NCBI RefSeq assembly: GCF_036588685.1
Contig: NC_086377.1
Coordinates: forward strand, 74,220,283 to 74,284,282
DNA from: Mytilus trossulus
Lineage: Eukaryota; Mollusca; Bivalvia; Mytilida; Mytilidae
Direction of reading: 5' to 3'
Length of the DNA: 64,000 nt
This document shows positions 54,490-64,000 of this stretch, in pieces. Positions within the stretch are counted from its first letter, which is position 1; every line of letters starts with the position of its first letter. A model generated the notes under the pieces. That model saw nothing but the letters and a program-made list of their open reading frames with translations. It was not told the origin of the DNA and did not search any database. The position numbers were made by a program, and so were the translations under genes.

Positions 54490-54650
54490 TGATATCAAAG
54501 TAAGAGATGTGGAATGATTGCCAATGAAAAAAGTATCCTTCAAATCTCGAATGAAATGGATGTAAGCAATTGTAAACAAACGCATGGCCTTCAACAACGA
54601 GAAAACCCCATACTATATATACGGCTGTAAAAGGCATCGACATGAAACAT
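54490..54650 (-). repeat. dispersed repeat, GCTCATTGTTGAAGGCCGT family
   Basis: AGATGTGGAATGATTGCCAA and GCATGGCCTTCAACAACGAG mark an inverted copy. Confidence 0.75.
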
Positions 54651-55110
54651 AAACAAACTGTCTTAATCTATAACAAAACAATGTTTACGAAAAGCAATTG
54701 TAACAGACATGAACAATCACCGAACTACATGCTTCTGACTAAGGACGGGCTCACCAACAATGTGGCGGTTAAAAGACGTCAACCATTTATCTAACCTGGC
54801 ATAGTCTTGAAATAGTAAAACGTAAAAATAAATTATTGAATGTTCACCTTTTTTTTAAATAATTGTGCATGTAACAAGTATAATAATGTGGACACTTTCT
54901 TTTACAATACTATCGAATTTATTGATTTGATCGAGTTGCGTATTAAACATCTCAACAGGGCGCATCAACACGCAGTAATATGTAGCGATATATCTGACCA
55001 GGAAAAAACAACATTGAAGAATATAAGAAATTCTGATTAAAATCAATCGACCAACTCTACATTTTACTCTAGAAATTAAAATTTAGAAAACATATTTTTA
55101 TATAAGTACT
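54651..55110. other. AT-rich DNA, nothing recognised
   Basis: The ORFs at 54840-55046 overlap on opposite strands and have no recognisable content. Confidence 0.5.
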
Positions 55111-55114
55111 ACAT

Positions 55115-55225
55115 GTTCACCGTGATAACAAGTATGACTTGAATGTTGACTCATCAAACAGGAAGATATAGATTGTAAATATAAACCATTTTTACTTGAC
55201 ATCTTCAGATACAAGTAGAAATGTG
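55115..55225 (+). repeat. dispersed repeat with TTGAATGTTGACTCATCA (copy 1)
   Basis: TTGAATGTTGACTCATCA, ACAGGAAGATATAGATTGTA and ACTTGACATCTTC recur at about 55815-56060 and 61835-62060. Confidence 0.7.
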
Positions 55226-55239
55226 GCTGTCTTACACGT

Positions 55240-55540
55240 TTAATCCCGCTGCAAATGTTTGCACCTGTCCTAAGTCAGGAATCTGATGTACAGTAGTTGT
55301 CGTTTGTTTATGTAATATATACGTGTTTCTCGTTTTGTTTATATAGATTAGACCGTTGGTTTTCCCGTTTGAATGGTTTTACACTAGTAATTTTGGGGCC
55401 CTTTATAGCTTGTTGTTCGGTGTGAGCCAAGGCTCCGTGTTGAAGGCCGTACTTTAACCTATAATGGTTTAATTTTTAAATTGTTATTTGGGTGGAGAGT
55501 TGTCTCATTGGCACTCACACCACATCTTCCTATATCTGTC
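55240..55540 (+). repeat. dispersed repeat, GCTCATTGTTGAAGGCCGT family (long copy)
   Basis: AATCCCGCTGCAAATGTTTG, CCGTTTGAATGGTTTTACAC, GTGTGAGCCAAGGCTCCGTG and GAGAGTTGTCTCATTGGCAC occur in order. The inverse of the whole segment is found at about 62283-62600. Confidence 0.85.
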
Positions 55541-55814
55541 TTAATACAATGTTTTGGCTTCTAATTATCATGATCATGTAATGATAGCGAATTTTTGTAT
55601 TCAACTGAATTGTATAGAAAAGAGTTCAACAAAATGCATCAGACACCAGCAATCTGAAATATCTCATCAGGAAAATAAAAAAATGTTGAATCACAGACGA
55701 ATACAAGTAATGTTTACCAATGAAACACGACCAGTCTCCCAAATAAAAAGACCACAATTGGATAATATATGTGATAAGTCAGACTGTACATTTCTGTTAT
55801 TGTTGTTCATTTAG
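55541..55814. other. AT-rich DNA with an unsupported ORF
   Basis: An 86-codon plus-strand frame (55554-55814) is polar and unrecognised. Without splice or homology support I do not call a gene. Confidence 0.4.
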
Positions 55815-56060
55815 TTCGACCTTGAACATATGTATAAACAAGATAAGTACTACGTGGTCAAAGTATAAATTGAATGTAGACTCATCATAACAGGAAGATG
55901 AAGGGTGTGATTATTAACGATTTGAACTTGACATCTTCCGTAGGTTATAAGTGGAAACATGAATATCTCTATATCAGCTTGGTTCGACCTTATTCATTGT
56001 ATTATTCAATGCTTTCAATTTTGAGTGTAGTTTTCATTGACTAAATAACGGATTGGGGAG
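55815..56060 (+). repeat. dispersed repeat with TTGAATGTAGACTCATCA (copy 2)
   Basis: TTCGACCTTGAACATATGTA, GAAGATGAAGGGTGTG, ACTTGACATCTTCC and a tail TTTTGAGTGTAG parallel the copy at 61835-62060. Confidence 0.75.
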
Positions 56061-56400
56061 ACAGAGAATTTGTACACGTTTTTATTTTAATCTAATTCTT
56101 GAATCAATGCATGTATACATCATAAACTCAGTCCTCTGTGCACGATTTTATCATTATTTTCGCAAATATATCATAATATAGTGTGTTAAGCGCCGACGGC
56201 TTCAATTGGTGATTTGATACTCCACTAACATGTCACCAGTTAACTTAATTTGCGACCATAAAATCATCAATTGATGCCGTCGAACTTAAAATACAATACA
56301 GCTATCTCCTAGTAACCAACAATCAACTTGATCGGCATAAAAAGTGAGTGAAAACTGAAGCGTGTAGTTTATTCCGAAATTTTGCATAAATTACCTGTGG
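56061..56400. other. DNA with a short inverted pair
   Basis: CGCCGACGGCTTCAATTG (56190) and ATCAATTGATGCCGTCG (56264) form an imperfect inverted repeat about 75 bp apart. Otherwise nothing is recognised. Confidence 0.5.
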
Positions 56401-56429
56401 ATTTGGCAAAATTTTTAGGAATGTTGGTC

Positions 56430-57075
56430 CTTAATGCTCTTCATCTTTGTACTTTATTTAGCCTTTTAACTTTTTTGGATTCGAGCGTCACTGATGAGTC
56501 TTTTGTAGACGAAACATGCGTCTGGCGTATATTTCAAAATTTAGTCCTGGTATCTATACACATGGAAAAAAGTATTGCAACACCCATCATGAAATAAACA
56601 ATGCCCTTCATCAGAAATGGTTGCTGCTATCTTAGCAAAAAAAATACTCGATTTTTGGCAGGATTCAGAAGACGTTAAGATGCGGTTATTCGTTTGAATG
56701 GAGGCTGCGCACAAAGTACTAATTCTTTGGCGTTTAACGATCAACCATGATGTGAACAATTATCTGAAGATTAATTTTGAAATTTCTGATATTGTAAAGT
56801 TCGACTACAGTCAAAGTTGTAAAATGCATTTTTTTGTACAAAAAAACACTTCATTTTGTTATTTAAATTGTGGTTATACAAATCATTTTTTTCAAACATT
56901 TTTTGTTTGTTTCAATGCCAATGTTATCATTAACTATGTTTCAATAATATTATACAAATATCTTATTTTATCATCATCTAAAAAAAGAGGCTGATTTTTC
57001 AAGTTTTGAAAAATCAAGGTGTTGCAATACTTTTTGTGTATATGATGAGTTTATTGATAAGGTTTCAATGTTTAA
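56430..57075 (+). repeat. mussel-type dispersed repeat (GACGAAACATGCGTCTGGCG), interrupted by a MITE
   Basis: TTCGAGCGTCACTGATGAGT, CTTTTGTAGACGAAACATGC and GTCTGGCGTATATTTCAAAA lead to TTAGTCCTGGTATCTA, then the MITE, then TATGATGAGTTTATT. This is a familiar mussel repeat. Confidence 0.7.
56557..57040. mobile_element. mariner-like MITE, TA target duplication, 484 bp
   Basis: The ends are TACACATGGAAAAAAGTATT then GCAACACC, and GGTGTTGCAATACTTTTTGT then GTA, inverted repeats of about 25 bp with a small gap. TA at 56555-56556 and 57041-57042 is duplicated. Removing the element restores GGTATCTATGATGAG, the expected text of the host repeat. ORFs inside (56541-56759, 56698-56994) show no transposase motif. 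Confidence 0.88.
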
Positions 57076-57635
57076 TCCATATATTTGTTGTTTTATGATT
57101 CGGAGGTAGTACTTTTCTTTAGTTCTTCTTCATTTTTTCAAGGTCGGACTAGGCGCATTTATCTATCGTCATATTTGAAACAATCTATACAGAATCAATA
57201 AAATTGGGCAGATAATTGTATTCAATCGGATTTGTGACTCATATTTTTACTTTTGTGCATCCATTTGCCTGTTTTATAAGCGTTTTCACATAATCGTAAC
57301 TTATATTACATTAAAGTGCAGCATCTTTTGTTCAATATCAGATGAAAATATAGCTAATTAGTTTTATTTAAGATATTAAATGCCCTTGAATTGATGATTC
57401 TCTACATAATATCAAAACTAAAATAGTTTTCAAATATGCTTAAGGTTACGCGACATTTATAACAGCAATACACGTTTCACTAGTTTATACGAGGTTAGAT
57501 GCTCTAACTACTGGTTTCTGGCCTCTAATTTCTTCCTTAATATATACACTGTCTCCAATACATTTCGACTGGATAAAAAAAACGACCTAGACTTGCTTTT
57601 CTTACATTACTGATAAAAACTTACTAGACTGGAAC
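57076..57635. other. AT-rich DNA, nothing recognised
   Basis: I see no gene, array or element border. Confidence 0.5.
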
Positions 57636-57639
57636 AATA

Positions 57640-57945
57640 TGTGAACAATTGCAAGTCAAAGTATGACCTTCAACAACGAGCAAAAACCATAACGAATACT
57701 AGCTATAAAAATGTAAACGATTAAAAAGTGAAGACCTTCGGACTGATTTAAAATACAACTTTGAACAAAAAACAAATCTGACAGATAGCAACCATCGACA
57801 ACAACTGGTTTTGAGTACTCGTGACAGGGCTTAACATGTTTGTTTGCGCTCCATACTCCACCCAATCCCTCCTCCTGTCTCCCTTCATTGGTACAGTGGT
57901 GTAACAACACCACACGTAGCACATAAAATGATAACATAAAGACAC
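57640..57945 (-). repeat. mussel-type dispersed repeat, inverted copy with GGCTTAACATGTTTG
   Basis: GTATGACCTTCAACAACGAG, ACAGATAGCAACCATCGACA, CGTGACAGGGCTTAACATGT and TACAGTGGTGTAACAACACC mark a common family. The minus-strand ORFs (57656-57976, 57748-57945) are translations of it. Confidence 0.7.
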
Positions 57946-58975
57946 AAATTATTGATTCATGAGTACTCACAGCCACTGAAAGCTAGTCCAAAGCCACATT
58001 TTCAACTAATAGATAAACCATGTTCTCCTAGATTAAAATCTCAATCGGTACACATCAAACAAACGCAAAACTTAAGTTCACATTTACATTTTTGGTTTAG
58101 CAGAACTTTAAAATTGTGCAGTAAATCATGTGCTCACAACAGTTTTTGTCATAAATATGTATACATCAGACATTATAAAGACATCTGGTAGATACTAGTT
58201 AGTGTTTTACAGTTCAATTGATTGATCATAAAGGGATGGAGATTGCAGGGAGTTTAACATAGGAGAACAAGAAATTGATAGTAATTTTTGGCGAAAGACT
58301 TTAAACCTTCTTTGCATTAAATTCTGAAAGTTTTCTTGTTGCCTTAAGTGGTATAATCCTCAACAAAATCTGAATAATTTGTTGAAATGCATAAAGGTTT
58401 TAAATCAAGTTTTCATGGATCCACCTTTTAGTTCCCACCCCGACGAGCCATGAGAGCTGTCGGTATCCTGTTGCACCTACCGCCCGTAAACTTTCACATT
58501 TCCATCATTTTACCCAATTCAAACGTGACAGGATTATTATCCTAGTAACCGGTGTTACCAATTATCGAATATTTTTAGTTAAAAAATTCCCCAATACTAT
58601 ATTCATTTTGTGTGTCAATTTGTTTAGACAAAACAAAACTGCAAAGACTTCGAATACAAGAGAGTATTTTTTTTAAATGTCATTTTATCTGTCGATTTCT
58701 AGATCTATGCATAGTATTTATTTCAAATGACATGGATTTCACACTCTGGTGACCCTGCTACCCTTATATATTCATATACATATGTAATTAAACAAACTAA
58801 AGGCTGATAAATGATGCAAGACCAAGTTTTGGCATCTGATCTGAATTTTCCGAAAAGTGCAAGGTAGATAGAAATTGGCCTGTTGAATATTTTTACTCGG
58901 TAAGTTTTGCTCTAACTACTTGAACTTTTGCGATATAAACTAAAAACTCGAATATATTTTAACAGACAGTGGTCA
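57946..58975. other. AT-rich DNA, nothing recognised
   Basis: The region includes CCGAAAAGTGCAAGGTAGAT near 58850, a likely decayed edge of the AGAGCCTGTGTCGCTCACC family. No gene is supported. Confidence 0.45.
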
Positions 58976-58979
58976 TGTT

Positions 58980-59125
58980 TGTTGATGAATATTGTTTTTC
59001 CTAGATTCACTCATACAAATTCATTTGGTAACATTTGGTCAACTAATTTCAGAGAAGATTTTTTTTTAATTACGGACGCCAAGTCAATAGCTCACACGGC
59101 CCCTTGATACAGGTGAGCTTAGAGC
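58980..59125 (+). repeat. end fragment of AGAGCCTGTGTCGCTCACC family
   Basis: GGTAACATTTGGTCAACTAA, TTTCAGAGAAGA, GGACGCCAAGTCAATAGCTC and ACAGGTGAGCTTAG parallel the tail at 9440-9592. Confidence 0.65.
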
Positions 59126-60100
59126 GAAACGGGTTGATAACCAGCTGAAATTAAACCAAGTTTTATAAAGTTTGAATATTTGAATTGTTTAAAACTGTTT
59201 TTATGGCTTTTAAAAGTAAAATGTAGGTGTATGATTTAAGATTTTTTGAATCTTATATACTTGTTTATACTCAATTGGTAGTATGAAGCTACGAGATATT
59301 GTTTTTTTTTTTTTTTTTTTTTTTTTAATTAAAGGCACATTTTACAAAACAGCCGATTTCGGTAGGTGCAAATACTTCTGGATTTTTGAGATGCATAAGC
59401 ATAAATTCAACTGCAAAATACACGAAAAGATAAAATATTAATCTTAAAAAGCATTAATTTGCATCTCTATTCCCGTCAACAGTATTTTTTTGTGGTGGTG
59501 GTGGGAGGGGGCGGGAGGTCTAAAAATGGGCAATTATATTATCGTAAAGAGACAGTCGAGTACATATTTTACGTTCAAGGCGTGTTTGAGTTGATTGTTT
59601 TGTCCTGAAAACGTATAATAGTAAAATAATAATAAATGATTGATATATCTGGCTTTAGATTCGATTTTTTAAATATATATTAAGGCTAAATGTTAATATA
59701 ATAATACTGAGAATTCACAGTATTAAAAATGAGGTAAATGGGTGAAATGAAATACCTTTGTAACGAGTCATTACTACAGAGAAGGTGTGTTAGAAAAGCA
59801 ATAATTAAAAGCCTCGAGCTATTACAAATATCTAACTAAAAGTGTATTTCTTAGTCTGGTATATTTTTTTTTCGTTCACTCATTTTCAATAAAATTAGGC
59901 ATATTTTATTTTTATTTTTATTCATGAAATATATTTAAAAATAGAAAAGTGTGACATATCGTTCACTTACTTTCCCTTAATGCTTTATCAAAAATCCTTG
60001 ACAACAGACTTTACTTATGGATCTTTAAAATGCATAACGTAAAAAATTTCAAATTTTGAGCGTGTTATCTAGGTTATCTAGTCTTCATTCTGAGAAATTC
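59126..60100. other. AT-rich DNA with a T25 run
   Basis: A run of 25 T occurs at about 59302-59326, possibly the poly(A) remnant of a minus-strand retroposed copy, although no coding part is visible. Nothing else is supported. Confidence 0.45.
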
Positions 60101-60124
60101 TAGTCTGCCCTTCCATGAAACATT

Positions 60125-60260
60125 TAAATATTTCTTTTCAAAAACTCTATAACTCTAAAATAAAATTTTGAATCATTACCAAAAAGTATACAGATCTTTA
60201 GATTTATATTATTAAGAAGTGTGTAAAGTTTTAAGCAATAATCATGAATCGTGTTTGAGA
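60125..60260. repeat. dispersed repeat with CCAAAAAGTATACAGATC
   Basis: It matches the units at 4870-5250: ACCAAAAAGTATACAGATCT, GTGTAAAGTTTTAAGCAATA and ATCATGAATCGTGTTTGAGA. Confidence 0.75.
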
Positions 60261-60379
60261 TTTTACTAGGAGCTAGGATAATAATATTAATACTTGAATT
60301 AATTTGGTCATTTTCCCTTTATCTGCAAGTTCTCGTCATTTAAACACAAATTCCACCCGGGTAATAACAGATTATTATT

Positions 60380-61800
60380 GACTAATAGACAAAATGACCA
60401 CCCCGGTAATATATACGGTCACAATCGGCCAATCTGCAAGACAGCCACTGAGGTTATATTTTTGATAACTATCGGCCAATTACCAGAATTACCGCTTGGT
60501 AATATATGTAAGACTCAGATCCTCAAATCGACGTCCAAATACGACGTCACATTCTCAAATCAGTGTCCAATATTTAAGCCCTTTAATCCAATGTGACGTA
60601 ATGAATCCTAAAAACTATTATCCATCGATTAGGAGACTCTTATCGCGATGTTTAAATTCATTCAATCATTTATTTTTAAAATTATCTTTGTTTATATTAT
60701 CTTTATCGTTTTTTTTTGTGTGTGAAGTGCTTACATAAACTATGTATAAATAAGAAGATGTGGTATAAGTGCCAATGAGACAAGTCACAATGAATAAAAT
60801 TATAAACAATTATATGTCAAAGTACGGCAAGAACGTCATCTTAGAATTGATCTTTGTTTATATTATCTGTCTCGTTTTGTCAAAGACAACGATAATCAAA
60901 AGACATCTAGAGGGCAGTATTCAGACTCGAATAGAAACAATTTAAACATACAGCCAATTGTTGATTAGTATTATTTTTGTTTTTATACAACTTTCTGCGT
61001 TTTGGGTTCAACCAACCCATTCATTAACTTGTGACTTCACTGCGACAACTCCATAAAACGGACGTCGATAAAAGAAGCCAAAAAGTGGACGTCGATTTGA
61101 GAACAACAAAAAAAAAAGACGTCGAATAAAGGAGCATAACATTGGCCGTCGATTTGCAATGTTATTTCATTGTGATGTCAGATTTGGACATCGATTTGAT
61201 GAACGGACGTCGATTAGAGACCGGACTTCGATCTAAGTCTTATATCTATACACAGTGACACTTTGTCATCTGTAAAACAACCACGTAGGTTATATATTAG
61301 ACAACACCCAAAATGCAAAAAAATTCCAGCCATGCAATATGTAAGAAAACATTTGACTACTCGGAAAATATATAAGTCAAACTTGGCAAATCTACAAAAA
61401 TCACAATCGACCAATCTATACAATAATCACTGTGGTAATATATAAGATAAGCAGTGGCCAATCTGACAAAATGACCACTTGGGTTATGTTATAGATACCA
61501 CTTTTTTAATCTCCATAATTATAGACAATACTCTGTCAATCTACAAATTAACCCCTCGGGGAAAAAAATCAGATAACCCTCGGCAAATATACAAAAAAAA
61601 ATATTACTTCGGAAAAATATTATATAACATTCAACCAATCTATAAAAAAAAAAATACTCGAGCAATATATAAGATAACTATTTGCAAATCTATGGAACGA
61701 CTACTCATGTTGTATATTTTATAAAACTCGACCAATAACTCGGACATATAGATAATGACACTCGGCCAATCTACAAATGACTACTCGGGTAATTTATTAG
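60380..61800. repeat. degenerate CGGCCAATCTACAAAATGAC and GACGTCGATTTGA repeats
   Basis: From 60390 to 60510 and again 61350-61800, imperfect units of about 45-50 bp share CCAATCTACAAAATGACC and GGTAATATATAAGA. In between, GACGTCGATTTGA-like motifs recur at about 60527, 60541, 61060, 61087, 61116, 61146, 61187 and 61203, the early ones in inverse orientation. A minus-strand copy of the GCTCATTGTTGAAGGCCGT family lies at about 60745-60840. Short ORFs are spurious. Confidence 0.65.
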
Positions 61801-61834
61801 TATATTTTCATTTATTCTGTCATATTACATTAAG

Positions 61835-62060
61835 TTCGACCTTGACCACAAGGTTGTAAATATAAGCAGGACAAGTACTCCGTGATAAGTTGAATGTTGA
61901 CTCATCATAACAGGAAGACATAGGTTGTAAATATAGAGATTTACACTTGACATTTTAAGTAGACACGTTATATTCTATACATTAGCTTATTTTAACCTTA
62001 TATATTGTTCTTTTCAATACATTTTATTATGAGTGTAGTAAATATTTAGTAAATTAGGGG
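61835..62060 (+). repeat. dispersed repeat with TTGAATGTTGACTCATCA (copy 3)
   Basis: TTCGACCTTGACCACAAGGT, TTGAATGTTGACTCATCATA, ACAGGAAGACATAGG and a TATGAGTGTAGTAAA tail match copies at 55115 and 55815. Confidence 0.75.
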
Positions 62061-62282
62061 GTAATATGAAAATAAAAAATTATCACCAGATGCTACATCT
62101 ATAAACCCAACTTGTTTCGAGAACTTATCAAGCAAGAGGGTTGAATCAATTATTTCATTTGTTCAAGGAATTTTAACGCTATTCGTTTACACGTATTTAA
62201 ATTCTTTAGTGTTAACAGCATTATTTCAGTTATGTTTTTATTTTTTTCTTGTTTCAGTACAATACTTTTTTTTTATTAGATA

Positions 62283-62600
62283 TAGGAAGATGTGGTATGA
62301 GTGCCAATGAGACAACTCTCCATCCAAGTAACACTTCATAAAATAAAGCCATTATAGGTCAAGGTACGGCCTTCAACACTGAGCCTTGGCTCACACCGAA
62401 CAGCAAGCTACAAAGGGCCCTAAAGTCAATAGTGTAAAACCATTCAAACGAGTCAGTCAACGGTCTTATCTATATATAAATGAAAAACGAGAAACACGTA
62501 TGAACTACATAAACAGACGACAACTAATGTACATCAGATTCCTAACAGGTGCAAATATCTGCAGCGGAATTAAACGTTTAATGATACCAAACCTTCCTCT
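62283..62600 (-). repeat. dispersed repeat, GCTCATTGTTGAAGGCCGT family (long inverted copy)
   Basis: It reads as the inverse of 55240-55540: GTGCCAATGAGACAACTCTC, CGGCCTTCAACACTGAGCC, GTGTAAAACCATTCAAACG and GCAAATATCTGCAGCGG. The ORF at 62386-62649 is not a gene. Confidence 0.85.
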
Positions 62601-62709
62601 TTTCTTAAACAATAATATAAAATCACAACATAGAAAAGACACACTATAAAATATCAATTGACTGTTAAATAGAATATATCCTTTGTTGTCTTCTCTCTGT
62701 TGTTTTCAA

Positions 62710-64000
62710 AAATCATTATTCTATTACATGTTGTCTGGTGTCATATAGACAGACAACATATTCAATCGATGGATTTTATTATATGTTGTCTGGTGTCATT
62801 GAGACAGACAAAAAGTAAAATCACAAAAATACTGAACTCAGAGGAAAATCAATTAGGAAAGTCCATAATCACAAGGCAAAATCATATAACAAAACGAATC
62901 AAAAACGAAAGGACAAGAACTGTCATATTCCTTCAATCGATGGATTCTATTATATATTGTCTGGTGTCGTTAAAACAGACTACATATTCAATCGATGGAT
63001 TTTATTATATGTTGTCTTGTGTCGTTGAGACAAACAACATACTCAATCGATGGATTTTATTATATGTTGTCTGTTGACATTGAGACAGACAAAATATTCA
63101 ATCGATGGATTTTATTATATGTTGTCTGTTGACATTGAGACAAACAACATATTCAATCGATGGATTTTATTATATGTTGTCTTGTGTCGTTGAGACAAAC
63201 AACATACTCAATCGATGGATTTTATTATATGTTGTCTGTTAACATTGAGACAGGTAAGATAAATTCAATCGATGGATTTTATTATATGTTGTCTGGTGTA
63301 ATTGAGACAGACAACATATTCAATCGATGGATTTTATTATATGTTGTCTGTTGACATTGACACAGACAACATATTCAATCGATGGATTTTATTATATGTT
63401 GTCTGTTGACATTGAGACAGACAAAATATTCAATCGATGGATTTTATTATATGTTGTCTGGTGTCATTGAGACAAACACCATATTCAATCGATTGATTTT
63501 ATTATATGTTGTATGTTGACATTGAGACAGAAAACATATTCAATCGATGGATTTTATTATATGTTGTCTGTTTACATTGAGACAAACAAGATAATTAATC
63601 GATGGATTTTATTATATGTTGTCTGTTTACATTGAGACAGACAACATACTCAATCGATGGATTTTATTATATGTTGTCTGTTTACATTGCGACAGACAAC
63701 ATTTTCAATCGATGGATTTTATTGTTTGGTGTGTGAAGTAATTGAGACAAACATGATACTCAATCAGTGTATTTTATTGTATGTTGTCCGGTGTCAATGG
63801 GAGGGACAACATAATCAATGGGTGGATATTATCTGGTGTCATTGGGACATACATAATAATCAATCGTTTGATTATATTGCATGTTGCCTGGTGTCATTGA
63901 GACAGATATGATAATCAATATATTGCATGTTACTAGTTGTCATTAGAACATACAAGAGTATTCACTCGTTTGATAATATTGTATGTGCCTGGTGCCATTG
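62710..64000. repeat. 55-bp minisatellite of hairpin-forming units, about 21 copies, running off the window
   Basis: The unit is CAATCGATGGATTTTATTAT, ATGTTGTCTGTTGACATTGA, GACAGACAACATATT. ATGTTGTCTG and CAGACAACAT are perfect 10-bp inverted arms around a 12-nt loop, so each unit can fold. Units after 63720 are more diverged. A foreign segment at about 62817-62938 (TAAAATCACAAAAATACTGA) of another mussel repeat interrupts the start. ORFs here simply translate the repeat. Confidence 0.93.

Noticed and set aside
57656..57976. 106-codon minus-strand ORF
   Set aside because: It translates an inverted mussel dispersed repeat and has no recognisable domain.

Overview
This is a 64 kb window of AT-rich animal nuclear DNA, most probably from a marine mussel (Mytilus or a close relative). 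The assignment rests on dispersed repeat families that I recognise from mussel sequence: copies built around GCTCATTGTTGAAGGCCGT, CCATGAAAATGAGGTCAAGG, AGAGCCTGTGTCGCTCACC and CTTTATACGACCGCAGAGG. It also rests on spliced gene structure and on the absence of any bacterial or phage gene organisation. I cannot name the species.

One protein-coding gene is supported. It lies on the minus strand and runs from about 30.87 kb down to about 1.04 kb. Eight exons with GT/AG borders, all joined in phase 0, give a conceptual 229-residue ankyrin-repeat protein. The start codon is in a 24-nt exon (30842-30865). A capping repeat follows (29221-29310), then three near-identical 99-nt exons that each encode one 33-residue ankyrin repeat (20402-20500, 19512-19610, 18620-18718), a fourth repeat (17746-17847), a half repeat (9873-9950), and a short tail exon starting at 1142. 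The three 99-nt exons sit in direct tandem duplications of about 890 bp, so the repeat domain grew by duplication of exon plus intron. The tail exon runs straight into a ten-copy 67-bp minisatellite (453-1122), and its stop codon lies inside the array.

The introns are full of tandem arrays: 59-bp units (11.1-14.2 kb), 169-bp units (14.3-16.0 kb), two related 39-bp arrays (21.3-25.7 and 25.8-27.9 kb, the first with a 1,402-bp higher-order repeat), 53-bp units and 94-bp units. Several are strongly G+T-rich on the plus strand. The 39-bp arrays keep several frames open on both strands, but these long ORFs look like a result of the period being 13 codons.

From 31 to 64 kb no host gene can be supported. 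The region holds nested DNA transposons with readable target-site duplications, two degenerate LINE reverse-transcriptase fragments (48.7-50.0 kb plus strand, 50.7-51.5 kb minus strand), several long palindromes (43.80-43.90, 52.21-52.39 and 53.40-54.06 kb) and a 55-bp array of hairpin-forming units running off the right edge. Element borders can be read for families with a TA, a TTAA, a 5-bp and a 6-bp target duplication. No rRNA, tRNA or CRISPR was seen.
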